Shown here: one piece after another, positions 43,833-52,761 of the stretch | Position numbering within the stretch: position 1 is the stretch's first letter | How the letters are laid out: every line of letters starts with the position of its first letter | Source of the DNA: Rhodobacterales bacterium | GTDB taxonomy: Bacteria; Pseudomonadota; Alphaproteobacteria; Rhizobiales; Stappiaceae | NCBI GenBank assembly: GCA_008107755.1 | Contig: VIRH01000109.1 | Location: forward strand, 62,001 to 126,000 | Direction: 5' to 3' | Length of the DNA stretch: 64,000 bases | The notes under the pieces: generated by a model | Told to the model about the DNA's origin: nothing | Databases searched by the model: none | Seen by the model: the letters and a program-made list of their open reading frames with translations, nothing else | Translations under genes and position numbers: made by a program

Positions 43833-44857
43833 CCATGATGACCGCGTCCGACAACACGGCCACCAGCAAATCCAGGCGCCCTTCGGTCGATTTCAAGACC
43901 GTCGGTCCCGCAGTCGCTCTTCTGCTCTTGTGCATCATCGGCTTTCTGCTGAACCCCGCCTTCATCAGCGAAGGCAATCTGACCAACCTTCTGACCCGGT
44001 CCGCCTTTATCGGCATCATCGCGGTTGGTGCGACCTTCGTCATCACCGCCGGCGGGATCGACCTGTCGGTCGGCTCCATGGCCGCCGCAATCGCGGGCGT
44101 CATGATCATCGTCATGGACAATGCGGTAGAAACGATGGGAACCGGCGTTCCCACGGTGCTTCTCGGCTGCGGTGTCGCGGTTCTGCTCGGCATCGGGGCC
44201 GGCTGGATCAACGGCGCGCTCACGACCAAGGGCAAGATCGAGGCCTTCATCGTGACGCTCGGCACCATGGGCATCTACCGCTCTCTGGTCACCTATTTCG
44301 CCGACGGCGGCACGCTGTCGCTCAACTTCGATGTGCGCGGCACGTACAGGCCGGTCTATTACGATACCTTCCTGGGTCTGCCCTTCCCTGTCTGGGTGTT
44401 CATCGCGGTCGCGATCTGCGGCTGGCTGCTGCTTAACCGCACGGCCTTCGGCCGCTATTGCACGGCGATCGGCTCGAACGAGGCAGTTGCGAAATATTCC
44501 GCGATCAATGTCGATCGGGTGAAGACGCTGACCTACGTGATCCAGGGGCTGTGCGTCGCCTTTGCCACGATCATCTATGTCCCGCGCCTCGGCTCCGCGT
44601 CCGCCTCGACCGGCGTCCTGTGGGAGCTTGAGGCGATTGCGGCGGTCATCATCGGCGGCACGGTTCTCAAGGGCGGCTATGGCCGGATTGGCGGCACCAT
44701 CCTGGGTGCGCTGATCCTGACCACCATCGGCAACATCCTGAATTTCACCGACGTGATCTCGAACTACCTGAACGGGACCATGCAGGGACTGATCATCATC
44801 GTCGCCGTGCTGCTTCAGCGCAGCGACTGGAAGCTGGGCAGGAAACCGAAGGCCTGA
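43829..44857 (+). CDS. CUT2-type sugar ABC transporter permease
   Basis: A permease of 342 residues in the RbsC/AraH family, with eight to ten hydrophobic helices. VGATFVITAGGIDLSVGSMAA is the diagnostic GIDLSVGS block, and FLLNPAFISEGNLTNLL precedes it. The late conserved block is LEAIAAVIIGGTVLKGGYGRIGGTILGALI. The start overlaps the ATPase stop (ATGA). Confidence 0.92.
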   Translation: MTMMTASDNTATSKSRRPSVDFKTVGPAVALLLLCIIGFLLNPAFISEGNLTNLLTRSAFIGIIAVGATFVITAGGIDLSVGSMAAAIAGVMIIVMDNAVETMGTGVPTVLLGCGVAVLLGIGAGWINGALTTKGKIEAFIVTLGTMGIYRSLVTYFADGGTLSLNFDVRGTYRPVYYDTFLGLPFPVWVFIAVAICGWLLLNRTAFGRYCTAIGSNEAVAKYSAINVDRVKTLTYVIQGLCVAFATIIYVPRLGSASASTGVLWELEAIAAVIIGGTVLKGGYGRIGGTILGALILTTIGNILNFTDVISNYLNGTMQGLIIIVAVLLQRSDWKLGRKPKA

Positions 44858-44958
44858 CCCGGACACAAGGAGCTTAGGCACCCGTCCCCTTTTCAAAGAA
44901 CCGGTGCGCACCGGACGGGAGAAGTGCGCCCATACGACAGGCATTGGAGGAGGAAGCA

Positions 44959-45915
44959 ATGCTCATGAGGAAAACCCTGGGAGTGATGGCGGTTACCGGC
45001 ATGCTGGCCTTTGCCGGCAGCGCGGCCGCACAGGAAAAGATCAAGATCGGCGTCAGCTATCCGACCCCGACACACGCGTGGGCAGCCGGCATGAACTGGC
45101 ACGCCGAGCAGGCGGAAAAACGCCTTGAGGAACTCTATCCGGATGTCGACCTGATCCTGGTCAACTCGCCGGACCCGGAATCGCAGGCGAGCGCGCTGGA
45201 GGATCTCGTTTCGGTTCATCAGATCGACGGTCTCGTGGTCCTGCCGTTCGAATCCGAACCGCTCACGGACCCGGTCCTGAACGTCAAGAAGTCCGGTGCC
45301 TGGATCACCGTCGTTGACCGCGGTCTCAGCCAGCCGGGCATCGAGGATCTCTATGTTGCCGGCAACAACCCCGAGCTCGGCCGGGTGTCGGCACAATACA
45401 TGAAGACCCGGCTGAAGGAGGGTGACAACATCGTCATCCTGCGCGGCATTCCGACGGTAATCGACAACGAACGCTTCGATGCCTTCATGGAGGAGATCGA
45501 AGGGTCCGGCATCAATGTTCTCGACAACAAGCACGCCAACTGGAACCGGGACGATGGCTTCGAGGTGATGCAGGACTTCCTGTCGCGCTTCCCTGACATC
45601 GACGCGGTCTGGGCGCAGGACGACGACATCGCCATCGGCGTGATCGCTGCCCTGAAGCAGGCCGGACGCGAAGGCGACGGCATGTTCGTCGTCGGCGGCG
45701 CCGGAATGAAGGAGATCATCAAGGGCATCATGGACGGCGACGAGCTGATGCCCGTCGACGTGCTCTACCCGCCCGCAATGATCGCAACCGCCATGGACCT
45801 GACGGTCGGCGCCTTCAAGTCCAACGGACCTGTTGCCGGCCGCTACATCCTCGGGGCGACCTTGATCACCAAGGACAATGCCGAGAACTATTACTTCCCG
45901 GATTCGCCCTTCTGA
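44959..45915 (+). CDS. CUT2-type sugar ABC transporter substrate-binding protein
   Basis: A 318-residue periplasmic protein of the RbsB type; residues 1-26 form a signal peptide ending AAAQ. KIKIGVSYPTPTHAWAAGM and the sugar-contact block WAQDDDIAIGVIAALKQAG are present, as is VNSPDPESQASALEDLVSVHQIDGLVVLP. The start at 44959 has GGAGGAGG five bases upstream; a TTG 15 nt earlier is in frame but is part of that site. It delivers the ligand to the adjacent ATPase and permease. Confidence 0.9.
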   Translation: MLMRKTLGVMAVTGMLAFAGSAAAQEKIKIGVSYPTPTHAWAAGMNWHAEQAEKRLEELYPDVDLILVNSPDPESQASALEDLVSVHQIDGLVVLPFESEPLTDPVLNVKKSGAWITVVDRGLSQPGIEDLYVAGNNPELGRVSAQYMKTRLKEGDNIVILRGIPTVIDNERFDAFMEEIEGSGINVLDNKHANWNRDDGFEVMQDFLSRFPDIDAVWAQDDDIAIGVIAALKQAGREGDGMFVVGGAGMKEIIKGIMDGDELMPVDVLYPPAMIATAMDLTVGAFKSNGPVAGRYILGATLITKDNAENYYFPDSPF

Positions 45916-45951
45916 GGCACCGCGGAAGTACGCCATGCGCACGCATGGCCC

Positions 45952-45982
45952 GGCCGGGACCTTTCGCGATGGGGTCCCGGCC
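45952..45982 (+). other. Hairpin after the first sugar-binding-protein gene
   Basis: A perfect 10-bp stem GGCCGGGACC / GGTCCCGGCC (45952-45961 and 45973-45982) with an 11-nt loop lies between the binding-protein stop and the isomerase start, followed by TCTTT. It may be a partial terminator or a 3' barrier that protects binding-protein mRNA. Confidence 0.65.
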
Positions 45983-46024
45983 TCTTTCCCCTACCCCTCG
46001 CCCGTCCGCCACCGGGAGGAAATC

Positions 46025-47080
46025 ATGAAAACCATCAAGGGTCCCGCGCTGTTTCTTGCGCAGTTTGCGGGCGACGAAGCTCCGTTCAATTCCTGGAAAT
46101 CCATTACCAGATGGGCCGCGGACTGCGGCTATGCCGGGGTCCAGATCCCGAGTTGGGACGGCCGCCTGATCGATCTGGAAAAGGCCGCGAGTTCCAAGGG
46201 ATATTGCGACGAACTGACCGGGATCGCCCGGGAAAACGGCATTGAGATCACCGAGCTTTCCACGCATCTGCAAGGCCAGCTCGTGGCGGTTCATCCCGCC
46301 TACGACACCGCCTTCGACGGCTTTGCGGCTCCCGAGGTGCGCGGCAACCCGGCGGCGCGCCAGTCCTGGGCTGTCGACCAGGTGAAGCTCGCGCTGGCTG
46401 CCAGCCGCAATCTCGGCATCTCCGCACATGCGACCTTTTCCGGAGCGCTTGCCTGGCCCTACATCTATCCCTGGCCGCAGCGCCCGGCCGGACTGATCGA
46501 GACGGCCTTCGAGGAACTCGCCCGCCGCTGGCGTCCGATCCTGGATTATGCCGACGAGATGGGGGTCGATGTCTGCTACGAGATCCATCCGGGCGAAGAC
46601 CTTCACGACGGCATCACCTTCGAGATGTTTCTGGAACGGCTGAACGGACACGAGCGCTGCAAGATGCTCTACGACCCGTCCCACTACGTCCTGCAGTGCC
46701 TCGATTATCTCGACAACATCGACATCTACAAGGACCGGATCGGCATGTTCCACGTCAAGGACGCGGAGTTCAATCCGACGGGCCGTCAGGGCGTCTACAG
46801 CGGCTATCAGCCCTGGGTGGACCGGGCCGGACGGTTCAGGTCGCTTGGCGACGGTCAGGTGGATTTCGGTGCGGTGTTTTCGAAAATGGCCGCCAATGAT
46901 TTCGACGGCTGGGCGGTCGTTGAATGGGAATGCTGCCTGAAACATCCCGAAGACGGCGCGCGCGAGGGAGCCGCCTTCGTGCGCGATCACATCATCCGCG
47001 TCACTGAAAAAGCCTTTGACGATTTTGCCGATGGCGGTAGTGATGAAGAAGCCAACCGAAAAATGCTCGGCATAGGTTAG
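46025..47080 (+). CDS. Sugar isomerase/epimerase, TIM-barrel (AP-endonuclease 2 fold)
   Basis: A 351-residue TIM barrel of the sugar phosphate isomerase/epimerase (IolE-like) superfamily. Metal-ligand candidates are the Glu in VCYEIHPGED, Asp/His in MLYDPSHYVL, His in GMFHVKDAEFNP and Glu in WAVVEWECC, in the standard order. GGGAGGAA precedes the ATG. It is in the LacI-controlled operon with a Gfo/Idh/MocA dehydrogenase, a pair that often handles 3-keto-sugars or inositols. The exact substrate is not known. Confidence 0.85.
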   Translation: MKTIKGPALFLAQFAGDEAPFNSWKSITRWAADCGYAGVQIPSWDGRLIDLEKAASSKGYCDELTGIARENGIEITELSTHLQGQLVAVHPAYDTAFDGFAAPEVRGNPAARQSWAVDQVKLALAASRNLGISAHATFSGALAWPYIYPWPQRPAGLIETAFEELARRWRPILDYADEMGVDVCYEIHPGEDLHDGITFEMFLERLNGHERCKMLYDPSHYVLQCLDYLDNIDIYKDRIGMFHVKDAEFNPTGRQGVYSGYQPWVDRAGRFRSLGDGQVDFGAVFSKMAANDFDGWAVVEWECCLKHPEDGAREGAAFVRDHIIRVTEKAFDDFADGGSDEEANRKMLGIG

Positions 47081-47144
47081 GCTCGTATTTTCAAAAGGTT
47101 GCCTGGAACCGTGCCAACGGTGATTCAGGTACCTCACCTTCTGT

Positions 47145-47250
47145 CTCACCCTGAGGAGGGCCGCCTGGCCCGTCTTGAAGGATGGCCAATCGCTTACCAG
47201 CCTGCCGCCGATCCCTCGCGACAAACCTCAGGAACTCTTCAGGATGAGGC
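47145..47250. repeat. Inverted pair of palindromic repeats
   Basis: Two diverged copies of the 'CATCC(T/C)TCGAGAC ... CTCAGGATGAGG' element lie between the isomerase and dehydrogenase genes, one reversed (about 47145-47190) and one direct (about 47208-47249). They leave the operon open: CGAGGAGGA ahead of 47324 is intact. Confidence 0.55.
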
Positions 47251-47323
47251 TTCAAGATTAGCGAAGACAACGACAACGGGTCGGCAAAGAGCCAGCGCCG
47301 GCCAATCATCGAGGAGGACCGAC

Positions 47324-48484
47324 ATGGCCATTGAAGGAAAAGACAGCCCGCAGTTCCGCCCTATTCGCCTCGGCATGGTGGGCGGGGGCAAGGACGCCTT
47401 TATCGGCGCGGTTCACCGGATCGCCTCGCGCATCGACGGCCGCTACGAACTGGTGGCCGGGGCGCTTTCCTCCACGCCGGAAAAGGCGCAGGAGTCCGGC
47501 CGTGCCCTCGGCCTAAAGGAAGACCGTATCTATTCCTCGTTCGAGGAGATGGCAAAGCGCGAAGCCCGGCTGAAGGATGGAATCGAGGCGGTTGCGATTG
47601 TCACGCCAAACCACGTTCACTTCCCCGCCGCAAAGGCGTTCCTGAAACGCGGCATCCATGTCATCTGCGACAAGCCGCTGACATCGACCCTCGCGGACGC
47701 GAAAAAGATGGTGAAGGCTGCGGAAGGGTCCGATGCGCTGTTCTTCCTGACCCATAACTACACCGGCTATCCGATGGTGCGTCAGGCGCGCGAACTGGTC
47801 CAGAACGGCGATCTCGGCAAGATCCGTGTTGTCCAGGTGGAGTATCCGCAGGACTGGCTGACCGTGGAACAGAACAACAAGCAGGCCGAATGGCGCACGG
47901 ACCCGAAGCGCACCGGACTTGGCGGGTCGACCGGCGACATCGGCACCCATGCCTATAACCTGGCCAGCTTCATTCTCGGGGAAATTCCCGAAAGTCTTGC
48001 AGCTGACCTCCAGTCCTTCGTCCCGGGCCGCCAGGTCGACGACAACGCCCATGTCATGATGCGCTATGCCAGCGGGACGCGCGGCATGCTGTGGTGTTCT
48101 CAGGTCGCCCCCGGCAACGAGAACAACCTCAAGATCCGTGTCTATGGCGACAAGGGCGGGCTGGAATGGCATCAGGAAGACCCGAACTACCTGCATGTCA
48201 CGCCCTTCGGCGAGCCGACGCGGCTGATCACCCGTGGCGGCGCCGGCATGTCCGCCAGCATCGGCCCGGCAACACGTGTGCCCCCTGGTCATCCGGAAGG
48301 GTATCTGGAAGGGTTCGCCAATCTTTACAACGAGGCCGCTGACGCCATCCGGGCGCAGCAGGCCGGCAAATCCATCGAAACGCTGGTGCCCGGCATCAAG
48401 GATGGCCTCGACGGCGTCCAGTTCATCGATGCCTGTGTGCGCTCGTCTCAGAAGAACGCCGGCTGGGTGAAAGTCGCCGGGTAA
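47324..48484 (+). CDS. Gfo/Idh/MocA family dehydrogenase
   Basis: An NAD(P)-dependent sugar dehydrogenase of 386 residues. The dinucleotide-binding start is RLGMVGGGKDAFIGAVH, CDKPLTSTLADAKKM is the EKP-equivalent loop, and the catalytic region reads TGGSTGDIGTHAYNLASF with Asp and His. The C-terminal alpha/beta domain contains GTRGMLWCSQVAPGNENNLKIRVYG. It lies 243 bp after the isomerase gene, separated by repeats, with its own good RBS. It probably oxidises a sugar or cyclitol carbon for the isomerase to act on. Confidence 0.88.
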   Translation: MAIEGKDSPQFRPIRLGMVGGGKDAFIGAVHRIASRIDGRYELVAGALSSTPEKAQESGRALGLKEDRIYSSFEEMAKREARLKDGIEAVAIVTPNHVHFPAAKAFLKRGIHVICDKPLTSTLADAKKMVKAAEGSDALFFLTHNYTGYPMVRQARELVQNGDLGKIRVVQVEYPQDWLTVEQNNKQAEWRTDPKRTGLGGSTGDIGTHAYNLASFILGEIPESLAADLQSFVPGRQVDDNAHVMMRYASGTRGMLWCSQVAPGNENNLKIRVYGDKGGLEWHQEDPNYLHVTPFGEPTRLITRGGAGMSASIGPATRVPPGHPEGYLEGFANLYNEAADAIRAQQAGKSIETLVPGIKDGLDGVQFIDACVRSSQKNAGWVKVAG

Positions 48485-48557
48485 GTCGGGTTCGCAAGGC
48501 AGGCAGGAGCGGGAACGCTTTCCGCTCCTGCGCCCCATGATCCTCTTGCCTTAGCCC

Positions 48558-48635
48558 CTTGAAGGATGGGCCGCATCTTCCTGAGCAAGGTGCCCATCCC
48601 TCGAGACGGGCCGAAGGCTCTCCTCAGGATGAGGG
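48558..48635. repeat. Palindromic intergenic repeat copy
   Basis: A single copy of the element with arms GAAGGATGGGC and GCCCATCCCTCGAGAC, ending in CTCAGGATGAGG. The same element recurs near 47.2 kb, 54.9 kb and 55.4 kb. Confidence 0.6.
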
Positions 48636-49106
48636 TCGTCATGAGCCCCCGCCGTAATGCCGCGGCGCGTTGCGGAACTGAAGGGGACGTCGCGCCGCCT
48701 CGGCTAGACGTCCCCTGCCCCACCAGTGTCCACGTCCGTTGCTCCGTAAAGCGAGTGGATCGCGTTCAGGTCGCGGATGGCACCGGATGCCTGGCCATGA
48801 AGCCGTTTCCCCGCCGGTTCGCTGCGAGATTTTGGTCAGGCGGGACGTTTCGCTCTTTCGCCCGCTGTGCGGACCATCTCACCCGAAAATTTCAGACGCA
48901 GTTTACCGATCATCCTTCTTCGGACGATTGAATTTCGCTGCGCGTCAGCTCACAATCAAAACGCGATTCACAATCCGGAGCAACTCGAAATCCATCACAC
49001 TACACGGCGAATTTCCGGTCAGTCCAAATGCACATTGTTCATATTTCAGAATAACTTACCGCAGTGCGTTCAATCTCGTTCAAGCGAGCGCTTTACAAAA
49101 GTAATA

Positions 49107-49117
49107 AAGTAATACTT
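49107..49117. promoter_or_regulatory. Candidate GntR operator ahead of ytfQ
   Basis: AAGTA-A-TACTT is a perfect 5-bp palindrome with one central base, about 40 bp upstream of the ytfQ start and preceded by GTAATAAAGTAAT. FadR-subfamily GntR proteins bind T-G-T/A-C-A-type palindromes of this size, and the operon ends with such a regulator. Assignment is by position only. Confidence 0.35.
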
Positions 49118-49158
49118 AATCGCTTTCGTGAGGAGAACATAACCCTGTGGAGGAGACT

Positions 49159-50112
49159 ATGAAACTCAAGGCAATGCTCATTGCCAGTGCGATGGCCTTT
49201 GTTCCGGTGACCGCAATGGCCGCCGATCTGACAATCGGTTTTTCGCAGATCGGCTCTGAATCCGGCTGGCGAGCTGCTGAAACAACCGTGACGAAACAGG
49301 AAGCCGAAAAACGCGGCATCGACCTGAAATTCGCCGACGCTCAGCAGAAACAGGAAAACCAGATCAAGGCGATCCGTTCGTTCATCGCGCAAGGCGTCGA
49401 TGCGATCCTGCTTGCGCCTGTGGTTGCGACCGGCTGGGACGAAGTCCTGGAGGAAGCCAAGGATACCGAAATTCCGGTGATCCTTCTGGACCGTACCGTG
49501 GACGCACCGGACGATCTCTACATGACCGCTGTCACGTCCGACCTCGTGCATGAAGGCGAAGTCGCCGGACAGTGGCTGGTCGACGAGACAGCGGGTGAGA
49601 AATGCGACATCGTCGAGCTTCAGGGCACGACGGGGTCCTCCCCCGCCATCGACCGCAAGAAAGGGTTCGAGCAGGCGATTTCGGGTCATGACAACCTGGA
49701 GATCGTGCGCAGCCAGACCGGCGACTTCACCCGCAGTCAGGGCAAGGTCGTCATGGAAAGCTTCCTGAAGGCCCTCGGCGGCGACAACATCTGTGCGCTT
49801 TATGCCCACAATGATGACATGGCCGTCGGTGCCATTCAGGCGATCAAGGAAGCTGGCCTGAAGCCGGGTGAGGACATCAAGATCGTCTCGATCGACTCCG
49901 TTCCGGACATTCATCTCGCCATGGCAAAGGGCGAAGCGAATGCGACCATCGAGCTGACGCCGAACATGGCCGGCCCGGCACTGGACGCGCTGGAAGCCTA
50001 TCTGGCGGATGGCACCATGCCGCCGAAGTGGATCCAGACCGAATCCAAGCTCTACACGCTCGAGGACGACAACCAGGCCGTCTACGAAGAAAAGAAGGAT
50101 CTCGGATACTGA
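49159..50112 (+). CDS. ytfQ: Galactofuranose-type ABC transporter substrate-binding protein YtfQ
   Basis: A 317-residue periplasmic protein; residues 1-22 are a signal peptide ending AMAA. LTIGFSQIGSESGWRAAETTVTKQEAEKRGI is the YtfQ-specific N-terminus. IDRKKGFEQAISGHDNLEIVRSQTGDFTRSQGK and ALYAHNDDMAVGAIQAIKEAG follow the RbsB fold. The E. coli homologue binds galactofuranose and galactopyranose. The ATG at 49159 has GGAGGAGA ahead of it. YtfR, YtfT and YjfF genes follow. Confidence 0.9.
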   Translation: MKLKAMLIASAMAFVPVTAMAADLTIGFSQIGSESGWRAAETTVTKQEAEKRGIDLKFADAQQKQENQIKAIRSFIAQGVDAILLAPVVATGWDEVLEEAKDTEIPVILLDRTVDAPDDLYMTAVTSDLVHEGEVAGQWLVDETAGEKCDIVELQGTTGSSPAIDRKKGFEQAISGHDNLEIVRSQTGDFTRSQGKVVMESFLKALGGDNICALYAHNDDMAVGAIQAIKEAGLKPGEDIKIVSIDSVPDIHLAMAKGEANATIELTPNMAGPALDALEAYLADGTMPPKWIQTESKLYTLEDDNQAVYEEKKDLGY

Positions 50113-50122
50113 TCCGATCCTC

Positions 50123-50152
50123 TGCGTGCCGGGAAGCTTTTCCCGGCACGCA
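50123..50152 (+). other. Hairpin after ytfQ
   Basis: A perfect 13-bp stem TGCGTGCCGGGAA / TTCCCGGCACGCA (50123-50135 and 50140-50152) with loop GCTT, followed by AAC, lies in the 88-bp gap between ytfQ and ytfR. It is likely a partial terminator or mRNA-stabilising hairpin that keeps the binding protein in excess. Confidence 0.75.
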
Positions 50153-50200
50153 AACATAATAAGATCGCAGAGCGACGGAATTTTCGGGGGAAGCCGACAG

Positions 50201-51715
50201 ATGGCGAGCACGCAGAGCCCGGTGCTGGAATGCAAGGGAATCTCAAAGTTTTTTCCAGGCGCGATTGCGCTGGATGCCGTGGACCTGAAACTCTATCCGG
50301 GGGAAGTTCACGCGCTTCTGGGGGAAAACGGCGCAGGCAAATCCACCTTGATCAAATGCCTGACCGGCGCCTATCGGCGCGACGGCGGCATGATCCTGCT
50401 GGACGGCGAGGAAGTCTCGCCCCGAAGCACGCAGGACAGCCAGAAACTCGGCATCGGCACGGTCTATCAGGAAGTCAATCTCCTGCCGAACCTGACCATC
50501 GCGGAAAACCTCTTTCTCGGGCGCCAGCCCATGCGCGGCGGCTTCATCGCACAGCGCAAGATGCATGCGATGGCGAAGGATCTGCTCGCGGAATTTGGCC
50601 TCAAGGTAAACCCTGCCGAGCCGCTTGAAACCTATTCCGTCGCCGTGCAGCAGGTCGTCGCCATCGCCCGGGCGGTGGAACTGTCCGGCAAGGTCCTCAT
50701 TCTGGACGAACCCACCGCCAGCCTCGACCGGGACGAAGTACAGCTCGTCTTCTCCGTCATCGAGAAGCTCAAGGCGCGCGGGCTGGCGATCGTCTTCATC
50801 ACCCATTTTCTTGACCAGGTCTTCGAGATTTCCGACCGCGCCACCGTCCTCAGAAACGGCCGGGTCATCGGCACGCGCGAGCTCGCCGGAACGACCCAGA
50901 CGGACATCGTGACCCTGATGCTCGGCCGCCAGCTGGAGGACCGCATTCACGACCGGGCACCGTCCGAGGCGGGCGACACCCTGATCGAGCTGAAGAATTT
51001 CGGACGGCGCGGCGTCATGGAACCGTTTGATCTGACGGTGCGCAAGGGCGAGGTCGTCGGTCTTGCTGGCCTGCTCGGATCGGGCCGCACGGAAACTTCC
51101 AACCTGATCTTCGGTGCCATCCATGCCGATCAGGGCGAGGCACTACTTGAAGGTCAGCGCATTTCCCTGAAGAGCCCGCGCGATGCCATCGGCCACCGCT
51201 TCGCCCTGTGCCCGGAAGACCGGAAGAACGACGGGATCGTCGGCGATCTGTCCGTTCGGGAAAACATTATCCTAGCCCTGCAGGCCCGCCAGGGCTGGTT
51301 CCGCCCCCTGCCCAAGGCGAAGATCAACGAGCTTGCCGAAGCCTATGTGAAGGCACTGGATATTCGTCTGGCCAGCCTCGACATGCCAATCCGGCTCCTG
51401 TCCGGCGGCAACCAGCAGAAGGTGCTTCTGGCCCGCTGGCTGGCGACCAATCCATCCTTCCTGATCCTGGATGAGCCGACGCGCGGCATCGATGTCGGCG
51501 CCCATGCGGAGATCATCGCGCTGATCGAACGGCTGCGCGAGGATGGCATGGCTCTCCTCGTCGCCTCCTCCGAACTTGAGGAACTCGTCGCCTACTCGAC
51601 ACGGGTGATCGTCCTGCGCGATCGGCGGCAGGTGCGCGAACTGAAGGGCGACGAGATCACCACTGCGAATATCGTGACCGCGATCGCAGACGAGCAGATG
51701 GCGGAGGCGGTCTGA
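50201..51715 (+). CDS. ytfR: Galactofuranose-type ABC transporter ATPase YtfR
   Basis: A 504-residue tandem ABC ATPase. Domain 1 has GENGAGKSTLIKCLTGAYRRDGG, VAVQQVVAIARAVELSGKVLILDEPTASLDRDE; domain 2 has LGSGRTETSNLIFG, LSGGNQQKVLLARWLA and LDEPTRGIDVGAHAE. The start at 50201 follows GGGGGAAG and the ATPase frame overlaps the ytfT start by one base (TGATG). Confidence 0.9.
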   Translation: MASTQSPVLECKGISKFFPGAIALDAVDLKLYPGEVHALLGENGAGKSTLIKCLTGAYRRDGGMILLDGEEVSPRSTQDSQKLGIGTVYQEVNLLPNLTIAENLFLGRQPMRGGFIAQRKMHAMAKDLLAEFGLKVNPAEPLETYSVAVQQVVAIARAVELSGKVLILDEPTASLDRDEVQLVFSVIEKLKARGLAIVFITHFLDQVFEISDRATVLRNGRVIGTRELAGTTQTDIVTLMLGRQLEDRIHDRAPSEAGDTLIELKNFGRRGVMEPFDLTVRKGEVVGLAGLLGSGRTETSNLIFGAIHADQGEALLEGQRISLKSPRDAIGHRFALCPEDRKNDGIVGDLSVRENIILALQARQGWFRPLPKAKINELAEAYVKALDIRLASLDMPIRLLSGGNQQKVLLARWLATNPSFLILDEPTRGIDVGAHAEIIALIERLREDGMALLVASSELEELVAYSTRVIVLRDRRQVRELKGDEITTANIVTAIADEQMAEAV

Positions 51716-52761
51716 TGGCAAGCCAGGTCCATTCCACGATGAAGCGGATCATGCCGCAGCTCATCATTCTCATCGCCGTTCTGTTCCTTAATTTCCTGGT
51801 GTTTCCGGACTTCTTCAGGATCGAATTCCAGAACGGCCGCCTGTTCGGCAACCTGATCGACGTGCTCAACCGCGGCGCGCCCACCGCCCTGCTGTGCATT
51901 GGCATGACGCTGGTCATCGCGACGAAGGGCATCGACCTTTCCGTCGGTGCCGTGATGGCAATTGCCGGCGCCACCGCCGCCTCCATCGTGGTCGATGGCC
52001 ACAGCTGGCAGACGGCGCTGTTGGGCGCACTGGCCGTCGGGGCACTTTGCGGGTTCTGGAACGGTTTCCTCGTCGCCTACCTGCGCATCCAGCCGATCGT
52101 CGCGACCCTTGTCCTGATGGTCGCCGGACGCGGAATTGCGCAGCTGATCACCGAGGGCACGATCCTGACCTTCCTCAACCCCGGCCTGATCCACCTTGGT
52201 GCCGGGACGATGGTGGGCGTGCCGACGCCGATCGTGATCTGGGTCCTGCTCGGGCTCATCGTCACAGCAGTTGTCCGCAAGACCGCGCTCGGAATGTTGA
52301 TCGAGGCGATCGGCATCAACGAGAGTTCGTCTCGCCTTGCCGGCATCAACAGTCGGGTTCTCATCGTTTGCGTCTACCTGATCTCCGGCTTCTGCGCGGC
52401 GCTGGCCGGTGTCATCGTGGCCGCGGACATCAAGGGCGCGGACGCCAACAATGCGGGCCTCTGGCTGGAGCTGGATGCCATTCTGGCCGTGGTAATCGGC
52501 GGCAACTCGCTGCTCGGCGGACGGTTCTCAATTCTCGCCTCGCTGCTCGGCGCGCTAATCATCCAGTCGGTGAATTCGGTCATCCTTCTTTCCGGGCTGC
52601 CGCCGGAATTCAACCTCGTCATCAAGGCCTTGCTGATCATCGCAATTCTGGTGATCCAGTCGCCGACGGTCAAACACGCGCTCTATATCCTGCGCGCCTC
52701 GGCAGAGCCGACCCCACCCGCCCCCGCGCCAGTTCAGGAAGTAAAAGAAGGCACGCAATGA
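51715..52761 (+). CDS. ytfT: Galactofuranose-type ABC transporter permease YtfT
   Basis: A permease of 348 residues in the RbsC-type family. IGMTLVIATKGIDLSVGAVMAIAGATAA is the diagnostic block, and LDAILAVVIGGNSLLGGRFSILASLLGALI is the late one. The C-terminal tail is Pro/Ala-rich. It starts one base inside the ytfR stop and overlaps yjfF by 4 bp. Confidence 0.9.
   Translation: MASQVHSTMKRIMPQLIILIAVLFLNFLVFPDFFRIEFQNGRLFGNLIDVLNRGAPTALLCIGMTLVIATKGIDLSVGAVMAIAGATAASIVVDGHSWQTALLGALAVGALCGFWNGFLVAYLRIQPIVATLVLMVAGRGIAQLITEGTILTFLNPGLIHLGAGTMVGVPTPIVIWVLLGLIVTAVVRKTALGMLIEAIGINESSSRLAGINSRVLIVCVYLISGFCAALAGVIVAADIKGADANNAGLWLELDAILAVVIGGNSLLGGRFSILASLLGALIIQSVNSVILLSGLPPEFNLVIKALLIIAILVIQSPTVKHALYILRASAEPTPPAPAPVQEVKEGTQ

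Larger units (their letters stand above)
48485..49158. other. Intergenic region with repeats and the ytf promoter
   Basis: A 674-bp gap. It holds a 'CCTTGAAGGATGGGC ... GCCCATCC' palindromic repeat (48558-48635), a perfect 9-bp inverted repeat GGGGACGTC / GACGTCCCC (48683-48691 and 48707-48715), and an AT-rich stretch toward 49158 that should contain the ytfQ promoter. The palindrome AAGTAATACTT (49107-49117) lies just ahead of the GGAGGAGA ribosome-binding site. No convincing gene is present. Confidence 0.6.
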
